This document shows positions 55,778-64,000 of a DNA stretch of 64,000 nucleotides, one piece after another. The notes under the pieces are model-generated. The model was not told where the DNA came from, did no database searches, and saw only the letters and a list, made by a program, of their open reading frames with translations. This DNA is from Andrena cerasifolii (lineage: Eukaryota; Arthropoda; Insecta; Hymenoptera; Andrenidae). A program made the translations under genes and the position numbers. Positions within the stretch are counted from its first letter, which is position 1; every line of letters starts with the position of its first letter. Location: the NCBI RefSeq assembly GCF_050908995.1, contig NC_135119.1:2728001-2792000 (forward strand). The letters run 5' to 3'.

Positions 55778-56164
55778 TTAAGGCAGCGATTTACCACCAC
55801 GGTAAAAGTATTGCCGATGGTCATTGCACGAGTATGGTAAGGGGTAAGGGCACAACGTGGGTATCCGTCGATGATTTACGAGTAGAAAAACAAGCTTGGC
55901 CACGAAATGCTAAAACTGCATACATATTTTCTTCGAAAGGATTTAATTGTGGTTGTTAATACAGTTCAATGTTAAATACGTTCAGCGTCAAAGGGTGCTT
56001 TCAGCGCCATAAGCTGCTTCGTGCAGCATGTACTGTACCCAAAGTACTATACATATAATATATATATAGAGAGAGATTAGCAATGCGGTGCACATGGTTT
56101 TTTTTGGTAGTTGTTAAATACGTAGAATTGATCCTTAATTCTGTCCCGTGATATTTTGTAATTT

Positions 56165-56395
56165 GTAATTAAAATTTATCTGAAGTCATTCCCTATGCAA
56201 ATTATCTTTGTAAAAAGAAGTGAGATCCCCATAAAAAACTTTAAAAAATGTAAAAATATTACGCAAAGTACATGAAAAAGTCGAGGACGGAAGAGAGTAT
56301 TATCAAATAAATTAAAAAAAAAATAGAAGAAAATATAAAATATAAAAACAAGATGTGAAATCAAAATGAGCTGCAAATTCATAAAGTTGCTTTCC
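56165..56395 (+). repeat. Fragment of the 18.9-kb palindrome family
   Basis: It matches 18890-19075, sharing ATGCAAATTATCTTTGTAAA and TGTGAAATCAAAATGAGCTG, with a small insertion. It is cut off at 56404 by the TTAA foldback element. Bases 55960-56160 hold no recognisable feature. Confidence 0.7.
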
Positions 56396-56407
56396 AACTG
56401 CGCTTAA

Positions 56408-57127
56408 GGGGGTATACCCGTTTGAACCCTCGGAAAATGTATACATTTTGTGGATTTTTTTACAAGTCAACGGTTTGATGCAGATTTCCCGTTTTTTAAC
56501 TACGTTTACATAGTATTATGAACTACTTATAAAAAAAGTTCCAGTTAAAAAACTATTGTTTTTCGGAAGTTACGGATACATGTCCGAAAGTCTCTCGATT
56601 TTAGACGGCTAAACGGTGGCCCTAAAAACTCGCGCTACGTTCAACCAATTTACTTCAAATTTTGCATGCAGAATCATAATAAGGTTCCACATCGTCCAAC
56701 GAAGGCGATTTTGAAAATTTTGAAAAATAAAGAAATGGTGAGAGATCAAAGGTAAAGTTAAATTTTTCTAAGAGAAAAATCCACCTTTTTCCTTTATAAA
56801 TAATAAACGGGGAATCGAAATAAAAAAAGCCTTCGTTGGACGATGCGGAATCTTATTATGATTCTGCATGCAAAATTGGAAGTGAATTGGTTGAACGTAG
56901 CGCGAGTTTTTAGGGCCACCGTTTAGCCGTCTAAAATCGAGAGACTTTCGGACATGTATCCGTAACTTCCGAAAAACAATAGTTTTTTAACTGAAACTTT
57001 TTTTATAAGTAGTTCATAATACTATGTAAACATAGTTAAAAAACGGGAAATCTGCATCAAACCGTTGACTTGTAAAAAAATCCACAAAATGTATACATTT
57101 TCCGAGGGTTCAAACGGGTATACCCCC
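56408..57127. mobile_element. 720-bp TTAA foldback element, copy 2
   Basis: TTAA is at 56404-56407 and 57128-57131. Length and sequence are as in copy 1 (33700-34419), with about four substitutions, all noticed in the left arm. The right arm appears identical. The arms are inverted copies of about 303 bases. The high identity of two unlinked copies means recent mobility relative to the other elements in this window. Confidence 0.93.
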
Positions 57128-57217
57128 TTAAGATGACACAACTACATATACACAGCGAAAATGCTGTGTCGACACATTCCATTGCTCATATCGCGGACAT
57201 TTTAATAATGTGAAGAT

Positions 57218-57617
57218 AAAATGTAACATCTAGACATTTGGTTAGATGTCCGCGGCCTGGAAGTCAAATACTTGGCGTGGCCAGGCAAGGTGCTCTCAGA
57301 TCATCAATACCCATACCCACCCCCTCGCAGGCTTTCACATAATTTGTCAATTTAAAACTCTGACAATACGAGTACACTTTCATTATTTTGCGCTTTTAAA
57401 GAATTCTGAGATCATTCATCGACACCAATACGTTGCCTTTCGCAGGCGAACAGCTAATCCATCAATTTAAATAAAGCTTTGACACATTGCGTACACGTTC
57501 AATAGTTTGCGGTTTTTAAATAATTCTCATTCATCGACACCTTGACCTTGCCTTGCCACGCCAAGTATTTGACTCCCAGGCCGCGGACGTCTAACCAAAT
57601 GTCTAGATGTTACATTT
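57218..57617. mobile_element. 400-bp MITE with 70-bp terminal inverted repeats
   Basis: The ends share AAATGTAACATCTAGACATT and continue through TCCGCGGCCTG and CAAATACTTGGCGTGGC, over about 70 bases, with one or two mismatches. The interior holds two loose direct repeats (ATCAATTTAAA, ATTCATCGACACC). No certain target duplication. Non-coding. Confidence 0.85.
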
Positions 57618-57808
57618 CTTTACACCTTGCGACTTAGTGTGATGCACCAAGCTTTGTACGAAAATTCACTAGGTTGGGAAGAGACACCCCACGTTTCTTC
57701 TATTGCTGATAAAGTCTTAAATAAATACAACTAAAAGTATACGTAAATGTAGTTTAATTATTTATTTCAATCTCTTTAAGAAAATATAACATTAAGTATA
57801 AAGAAACT

Positions 57809-58519
57809 TTATTTCAACATTGCAATAAGCTTTCTAAAAAGCTCTGAGAAACTGCATCTGTCCCTAAGTGTGACGGAGAGATGCACTTCAGACTCGGGAG
57901 GGATGTGCTTATTTATTTGTACCCTCTTCTCCCTACTTTTATTCTGTTTTGTCTCTTCCACACATATTACACAATGGAGGACACATGGATACATGGTACA
58001 TGTTTCATGGAGCCATTTTAAGCACTCCAGGCAACGAATCCAATCCACTGTAGAACTGCCTGATTTATAATCTTCTAAGCATTCATTACAATAGTCAGCA
58101 GAGTTTTAATCAGCCTTGATTGACTTGTTCTTTGGTTTAATCTTTTATTCTTCCTTATTAGTCCCTCCCTAAGGTTGAAATTATCTTAGATTTTACTTGT
58201 TTGGTCTTACTCTTCATAGTTCTAATCATTGCTGGCAGCAGTCCAGACTGTGTCTTCTTATGTTCTTCTGCAGTGCCTTTTCTACTTTTTCTCGTTTCAC
58301 TTCTTCCAATAATTTTCTTTTATTTATATTTTCTAGACTACTTAGTCAGTATGTGATCTATATCTTCTCAACAGTCTTCTTTGATATGCAACACTCCTTA
58401 GAAACAACATGTAGACCCATTTCTTTGTTTCTTAGCTTCGAAATAGCTTCTTTCAGCTGATCTGCTATCCATGTCGCTCTGGCAGGAGCATTTGCTTTTC
58501 CTATATATACCCTCGGCAT
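57809..58519 (-). pseudogene. pogo-like transposase relic: HTH-psq plus C-terminal finger (P5)
   Basis: On the minus strand, MPRVYIGKANAPARATW begins an HTH-psq domain (58519-58358) ending KECCISKKTVEK. After a deleted and shifted middle, a second frame (58048-57809) gives DWIRCLECLKWLHETC and HCVICVEETKQ, the Cys/His finger, and runs to a stop at 57809. The DDE core is absent. Upstream, three copies of an AGATGCACCT-containing word (58540-58600) may be subterminal binding repeats. Terminal inverted repeats were not fixed. Confidence 0.68.
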
Positions 58520-58609
58520 GTCCTGTAGATGATTAATTGATGGTGCATCTCTCCTTCGATTTTGAGGTGCATCTATCCCTACATCGAGGGGTAGATGCAC
58601 CTGCACAGA

Positions 58610-60005
58610 AAAAATCCAGTAGGCAGAAAAAAAATGTTAAAACACGTTGTTGAGCGTGAAAAATACAATTACTGAATTCGAAGCGTTTCCTGGGCCTGTG
58701 CTTCGTCAATCCGCACGTGGCAAACACTTGAGCCGACCGTCCGGGCCTAAAATCTTGGGACGTAACTATTTACCAGCGGTGCCGTGAAATATGGGCTATT
58801 GGGCCGAGTCAAGACCGCGTATCTCTAGACGACATAAACAAACGGAGTCGCGCCGTTCGATGCGATTTCGTGGAACTCAGCTTCCCTTTCCGGTGCGTTT
58901 CGTCGCCCAATGCCACAATCATTTACAGCCAATAGGCAATAGTCTACCACCTCTTATTTTTTAAGACACACCCCTGCAAGGGCTTTCAAAGGCTTGGTAG
59001 AGCCTGAATGCAACTTGGAAAACCAGATCGAACAAAACCTCTGTACTATCATCATCGACAGAATTGCATTCAGCATTCTGAGACACTACCAGCGCACATT
59101 ATAACTTTACCGAAATTCAAGTGTACAAGTATTTTCAGTCAATTTTATCAGAATATATTTTAAGTGTTACGTTGTTACGCGCTACAGTGTCAGTTTGATT
59201 TCACCACTATCCTTCCACATACCTCAATCACCGTTCAATTAGTGAACTCTTGCGGTGGAAAAAACCGCAAGGAGTGTGACATTGTGTCGTCGGAGTCTTA
59301 CAACCTCCAAAGAACAAGTCGACATTTTGGCCACAACACACGTTGTTATACCAAGAGAAGAAACTACTGTCGCTATTTAAACCAATAATAATATATAAAG
59401 CTACGCGATAACAAGGTAATAAAAAATTTACTCACCGTTCACAGAAATATTTCCTACGAAATCCAGGTCAATGAAAAGTGTTTTCAGTTTCAATGAACTT
59501 AAACAACATGATCGATGTGTTCTGCTTAATGAGGTTATGTTCAGAGACAAGAATACTAGTATTAATAGTTCAATCAATGTTACCAATTGTTTAGTGCGGC
59601 CGGAATAGGAAGTAGTGCGTCTCACTTTCAGGTACGTGTCTCTGGAAAAGACCCTATACCATGCAGTTACCTACTTTTCGAAAATTAATGAAGCCTCAGC
59701 AGAATTGCGGAGCTAACAATAAGTGTAACGCCTAAAGGTCGTCGCGCACTTGTCAGTGAACGTGGCAGTTCCGTGCCAACGTCCATTGGTAAGATTAAAA
59801 AAAAATTAAAACCGACTGAAAAAAAATAAAAATGCTAGTTTCGCCACATATTCCCTACACATCGGCCGATCGCTTTTTAAATACTTTCTATCGATTGAAA
59901 AGTATGTGTTCTACTTTACACGGCGTAGAAATACTGTCGGAACAATAAATCACTGCACAAATAATAATGTTCTGTAGCAACTTTAACTCTACTTTTCCGG
60001 AAATA
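58610..60005. other. Unassigned region, possible old LTR-like sequence
   Basis: No domain or TIR pair was found. Bases 58740-59400 are moderately GC-rich with a composition that could fit a solo LTR, but I see neither TG...CA ends with a 4-6 bp duplication nor a primer-binding site that I could defend. Short ORFs on both strands lack domains. Confidence 0.3.
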
Positions 60006-60205
60006 CTGACGTGGACACCACACTGGGTCTGTGCGCCCCGTAGACTACCTTTTTTCACGATGTCACTCGGCTTCTTCAGGTAAATTAGGGGTCTCATGGT
60101 GTGGAATCCATAGTAGGGGTCCCAAAGTTTTTTCCCCCACCATTTACCGTTTAGTAGTGGCCACGAATCTTCCAAACGGCCTGGGTTTATGTGACCCAGT
60201 GTGGT

Positions 60206-60665
60206 GTTTGAGGGTTAATTCAAGTAAATCCAGGTTGGAATTTAAACAGTATTCATTAATGTAAACTACACCCTAGGTCGCTAATAACCCATACAAGTGG
60301 TTGATACTACATTAAATAATAAAAATAGAAAAAAAATATTCATTAAGATTTGTAACATATTCATAAAAATACTTTTGATACTTATTTGATAAATACGACG
60401 CCCCAAACCAGACACCGATTTCACATGTCTGAAATATAAACTGTTATAGGGTAAGTCCGGTATAGTTCGATCACCGGGAGAGTCCGGCCAGTGTTGATAT
60501 TTTAAGCCTGACGCAAGAGAGGGCGCAGTGTGTCATTGATACAAAAGAAATGGATGCGCTTGTTGTTGATCTTGCATTGACCATTGTCACAAATCCATAT
60601 TTAAATTATAAGAAACACTTAAGACTTTATGCGAGTCTGAAAGTTTTTAGACCAAGTTGAAGTAT
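60206..60665 (+). repeat. Duplicated segment, copy 2, with pogo-like left end (P6)
   Basis: It pairs with 13286-13750 in the same orientation. From 60449, after TA at 60447-60448, the GGGTAAGTCCGGTATAG pogo-like terminus and about 200 following bases are almost identical to 13550-13750. The match stops at about 60662. Just left, TTAA (60215-60218) is preceded by GTGACCCAGTGTGGTGTTTG and AGGG, an inverted CCCTCAAACACC terminus of a further TTAA element whose other end I could not fix (ACACCACACTGGGTC at 60016 is a candidate). Confidence 0.8.
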
Positions 60666-60899
60666 TGAATATTTCTTTGAAATATGTTTAGCTATACGGT
60701 CCTGCAAGACCTAAGCGAAAGTAAGCCTTGTAAGCACTATAAGAACTCCTGGCGTTCGCGAAGCTAGATCAGCTGTTGCAATGGCTTATTATGATTTGGG
60801 ATCTCCGTAACCGAAGGATCAATACAATAATTCGAAACGTTATTTAAGACAGGAGCGTTTATTTAGTAGAACGCACAAGAATATGCCATGCACTATTAA

Positions 60900-61270
60900 T
60901 GCGATAGCGGTAGAGTTAATATAATAATGCGTAGGACGTAAAGCATTAGCACATAAACATGTATATAAACGATAAGCAATAGCAATATATATGAACATGA
61001 AATACGTGAGTATTCGCAATAGACAATGATACCAGATGCAATCAGCATTAGCAATAGACAATAATATGAATGGTAATAAGCATTAGCAACAGATAATAAT
61101 ATAAAACAATAAGCATTGGCAATCGATAACCATATAAAAGCAATTAGCATTTAGCAATCGATAATAATAGAAAAACAATAAGCATTAGCAATAGGTAGGA
61201 TAGAAATGCAATAAGTAATAATGTAAAATATGAAAAGCGTAAGCAATAGGAAATAATATAACTGGAGATG
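60900..61270 (+). repeat. Degenerate AT-rich minisatellite (AATAAGCATTAGCAATAGATA)
   Basis: Roughly eight to ten irregular units of about 35-45 bp carry the words AAGCATTAGCAATAG and ATAATAATATAAA. Units vary in length and sequence. Leucine/tyrosine-rich ORFs on the minus strand follow from the repeat and are not genes. Confidence 0.7.
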
Positions 61271-62279
61271 ATATACACCTGTACGATAAGTAATTATAAT
61301 CGCTTACAGTAGATACCGTAGATTAATGGTTCTTTTTGCACAAGGTGGTCCTGATTCTAATATAATGTATAATCACTGAAGTGAACAATAAGGTTCTGCG
61401 TTTGGTTTTTCCCAAAAGTGGTTTGTACCAAAAGTCAAGTGAGCTCCGGGCGCTGGGTCCTTTGTGTTTATATGGTGCTCCGGAATGCCAGGTATGAGGG
61501 GTATGCGCGGTATGTACCATGAGTCATGTGCAAAATATGCGTTACATAATTGAAATGTATTGTTGACTCATGCGCGAAATATGCGTCGTAATACAATATC
61601 AGGGGTTTTTATTTGGGACTCCCAAAAGGGGGTACTCAACCAATTGGATGGATTTTGGGTGTTTTGGTTGGATAGGGGTGAGAGTGGCTTTGATTTGGTG
61701 GGTCTTAGAGCGGGAGTGAGATGTAGCCTCGATTTAAGAGGGGTTTTGGGGAGTGAGTCGTGGTCTTGATTTAGGAGGGTTTTTGGGACGAGGGGCTTGT
61801 TTAGATTTAGATGAGAGGGAGGAGATCGTACCTCTTAGGGCGAAGAGGGGAAGGGGATTTCGCACTTGACCATCGCGAGATGGGGACCGCTAAGGTACAT
61901 CTTCTGGATGGCCCAGTGCTTGGGGGAAAGGGGTAAGAGTTGTGTTTTAGGGATAGTGGCGGAGTTGTGGAGTGAGTTATGGGGAAGACTCTAATTAGGA
62001 CCGCGCGAAAAATAGTGGGACGTCACAAAATCATTTTAGTTTTTTTTATTTCAGGTGAGTAGAATAGTCGGAATCACGGACACCATGGGAAGACTTTTTT
62101 GTATCGAATGTGATTCTGTCACAAATTTTAATCACTTCTCTTTAATAAAATTTGTAAACATTACTGAAGCATGGATAAGTACATGAAACAAATTGTGACG
62201 GAGAAGGTTTTATTGATGCTTTATAAAAAAATGACAAGGATTGTGTAAGAAAAACCGCGTTTTACACTAGAATACCCAC
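61271..62279. other. Unassigned region with a G-rich strand
   Basis: Bases 61600-61960 are G-rich on the plus strand (GGGG and GGTTTTGGGG runs) with no ORF of interest. The remainder is ordinary AT-rich DNA. No repeat partner was seen in the window. Confidence 0.3.
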
Positions 62280-62283
62280 TTAA

Positions 62284-62719
62284 CCCTTCGTTGACACACC
62301 TCCTTTTTCGATCAACTTTGACATACCTGGGTGGCTCACACCCAGAGCAATTTTTGAACAACTGCCATTATCATCTAAAAAATCCAATGGTCATAAAAAA
62401 AATCATGGATCAGTTTTAAGATCTCTAGAATATATTCCAATAGTTTTTCTATTGAAATTTAATCACAGTTTTTGTGAAAAAAATTCTAGATTACCACATG
62501 TCGAGAGAAAACGAAGAAAATCTTTAAATAGTTGTAACTTTTGAAAATTTCAATATTAGAAGCTAAAAATCTACAGAGTTGTTGCTCGGATATAATATTT
62601 TGAGAGAAAAAATAGTTTGTAAGTCAGCTTTGGAGAAAAGGTATTCATTTTGCATATAGAAGGTACAGAGCGTCAAAATCAGCTCATGGGTGGCTCACAC
62701 CCAGAGTGTCAACGAAGGG
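62284..62719. mobile_element. 436-bp piggyBac-type MITE, copy 2
   Basis: TTAA is at 62280-62283 and 62720-62723, with CCCTTCGTTGACAC inverted ends. The interior aligns with the reverse complement of 9185-9615, including GTTGCT-GGATATAATATTTTG and ACTTTTGAAAATTTC-type blocks, with moderate divergence. Non-coding; the ORF across the right end is incidental. Confidence 0.88.
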
Positions 62720-63046
62720 TTAAAAGTCTAGGTACTTTTGATAAACGTATTGATGCTTTTTTTTTAAATAATGAGGAAAATGTATTCAATAAATACTTAA
62801 TTCAACATTGTAATATTTTGTCAGTCGGAATAACGTTGACCTTAATATATGCTATCACGTTCACCCTCTTCGGTGACTTTCAGAAGGTTTTAGCTGTCGG
62901 TCGGCTTTAGTTTTCGAGATAGTCACCAAAAACTCTGATTGGTAGTTGGTCTGGACTAGATTTGTTTAGCAGCTCCCCGTGTGGGAGGTGCTAACTTTCG
63001 AGATATTTAAGATAAGAAAATGATGTTTCAGAAATGGATGGTTATG

Positions 63047-63115
63047 GGGATTTGAACTAGCAACGCGTGGATGGTACGCATCCGCAAGTTGCTAAGTAGT
63101 GTGCTGTCTACCTAT
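63047..63115 (-). repeat. tRNA-like SINE head or tRNA relic
   Basis: On the minus strand GGTAGACAGCACACTAC and GTTGCTAGTTCAAATCCCC resemble A- and B-box regions, about 45 bases apart, with a GGATGCGTACCATCC anticodon-arm-like hairpin between them. No full cloverleaf with an acceptor stem is visible, so it is not called as a functional tRNA. Flanking sequence to 62900 may be the body of the SINE. Confidence 0.4.
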
Positions 63116-63353
63116 TTACTCCTGTCGAAGGAGTTTTGCTTATCGAGATGCTATTCTACAGGGGGTATGTTTCTGAAACACATTTTCTTACCTGCAATCA
63201 TATCAAAAGTGCATTTCAAGACAAGCCGAACATGCAAACTCCTCATGCAAAAAGAAATCCAATAGTCATTTACCACTTTGCAATCTGAAGCTTCGTTTCC
63301 AAGATATCGGCAGTTGAAATTCAGAGATACAACTTCCGGGTCGCGCTGTTTAA

Positions 63354-64000
63354 GGGGAGGTTCTTGTCTAAATGTCGATTTTTTTTTATTTCATTTTTCG
63401 AATGTTCAATCTTTTAGGAATACGAGTTTAAAAGGATTTGTTGAAATTTTTAATATTCCCGAAGTTATAGGCATTTGAGTAGCGGCAAATGCATGGGTAA
63501 CACCCGGTCACTCGGCACTCACGTAAAACTTTAAACGCGTTTTTCTCGAAACAGTGTTCTCAAAACGGTGGGACCTGTATCTTCAAAAGTTATTATCCGA
63601 TTCGACTGAAACTTTTTTTATTTTGAAGATTATTCTTTTGGCTAGGGGGGGGGGGTTAAAAAATTACAAAAAGTTGAAAATTTATTAATTTTCAAAGGCG
63701 ATGAAAGGACGAAAAATATAGGGGGAAAGTGATTTCAAACTTCAAGTGTCGTTATTTTCTTTAAAAAATGTCATTTTGTAATTTTGTCTTGTTTCCCCCC
63801 TAGCCAGAAGTATATTCTTCGAAATAAAAAAGTTTCAGTCGAATCGGATAATAACTTTTGGGGATACAGGTCCCACCGATTTGGATCAATTTTTTGACGC
63901 CTTGACTTTAACGACTCCCCAAAGCTGTTTGCAATGATTAATTATAAAACAAAAAATATATTTCTATAATCTAAGACATCCTTAATACAATGCAACAAGT
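63354..64000. mobile_element. A-family TTAA element, copy running off the window
   Basis: TTAA (63350-63353) is followed by GGGGAGGTTCTTGTC. The sequence then matches the reverse complement of 14274-15005: TTTGAGTAGCGGCAAATGCA, CGAAACAGTGTTCTCAAAAC and GCCAGAAGTATATTCTTC. The right terminus is beyond base 64000. A poly-G tract at 63645-63655 replaces the GGGGGG of the other copy. Confidence 0.8.

Larger units (their letters stand above)
53355..55959 (+). pseudogene. USP-like (peptidase C19) coding relic in three pieces
   Basis: Piece 1 (53355-53540) encodes VISLRQFAGEKY and QLHDAAEFITSLCDHE, the QQDAxEF-type block of ubiquitin-specific proteases. Piece 2 (54504-54869) follows a pogo element and includes VRHEITTVLRYLKC, a Cys pair (SCNNC), KYILIAKLHLFDHD and ALPTTKIQMVHDCYKL. 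Piece 3 (55778-55959) follows a TTAA foldback and includes AAIYHHGKSIADGHC (catalytic His box) and TTWVSVDDLRV (Asp box), ending in TAA. The N-terminal Cys box was not found. In-frame stops in piece 2 (about 54597, 54687 and 54794) show it is dead even without the insertions. Removing each insert and one target site rejoins the frame. Such USP-like genes are often multicopy in insects; host versus mobile origin is open. Confidence 0.75.

Noticed and set aside
58740..59400. Possible solo LTR
   Set aside because: No TG...CA termini with a short target duplication or primer-binding site could be placed.
63047..63115. Possible functional tRNA gene on the minus strand
   Set aside because: B-box-like and hairpin segments are present, but no acceptor-stem pairing could be found, so it is treated as a SINE head or relic.

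Overview
The window looks like a gene-poor, repeat-saturated stretch of an insect nuclear genome. The base composition is AT-rich, the only convincing host exon has a consensus GTAAGT donor, and the coding remnants are of types common in arthropods: LINE endonuclease/RT/RNase H, pogo-like transposases with a psq-type HTH, and a USP-like peptidase C19 fragment. A hymenopteran is my best guess from the mix of TTAA-target, pogo, hAT and Helitron elements, but that guess is weak. I see no bacterial operons, rRNA, intact tRNA or CRISPR.

Host signal is confined to about 41.0-46.3 kb. A short minus-strand coding exon (43407-43542) encodes a signal peptide and ends in a clean splice donor. Upstream of it lies a GC-rich, pyrimidine-rich 1.2-kb tract that could be its promoter and 5' UTR. 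Later exons would lie at lower coordinates or outside the window; I recognise none.

The rest is layered transposon debris. The commonest class is TTAA-flanked non-autonomous elements. At least twelve are placed to the base by TTAA on one or both sides plus terminal inverted repeats (2182, 4714, 9185, 14274, 15010, 15616, 24275, 33700, 46302, 54870, 56408, 62284). Several are long foldbacks, including two 720-bp near-identical copies. TA-flanked elements include several pogo-like relics, some with a C-terminal Cys/His finger (13550, 30748, 52438, 53541, near 57809-58519, 60449), and other TIR elements (16258, 25495, 38881, 23974-28094). There are two hAT-type elements with 8-bp duplications (5985, 19786), one very clean 213-bp Helitron-type element (48160-48372), and a second GC-capped Helitron candidate (27119-28016).

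Region by region: 0-7 kb holds MITEs, a LINE 3' part split by a TTAA element, a hAT MITE and a 242-bp satellite array. The 7-13 kb stretch holds a frameshifted transposon-like ORF, a TTAA MITE and a LINE endonuclease/RT relic split by a CAACGTT-rich repeat. The 13-21.7 kb stretch is a nest of palindromes and TTAA elements plus a hAT element. The 22-28 kb stretch is a four-layer nested insertion. The 28.2-35.7 kb stretch holds a candidate large TTAA element, a pogo relic and foldback copy 1. The second satellite array is at 36.1-37.1 kb, and a 1.5-kb TIR element is at 38.9-40.4 kb. The host exon region follows, then at 46-52 kb a TTAA element, the Helitron and very strong hairpins. At 52.4-58.6 kb a USP-like pseudogene is cut by precise insertions next to foldback copy 2 and a pogo relic. 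The 60-64 kb stretch carries a duplicate of the 13-kb segment, a second TTAA MITE copy, a tRNA-like SINE fragment and the start of another TTAA element.

The most useful feature is that several insertion histories can be read exactly: removing an element and one copy of its target site rejoins a host reading frame or matches an unoccupied copy elsewhere in the window.
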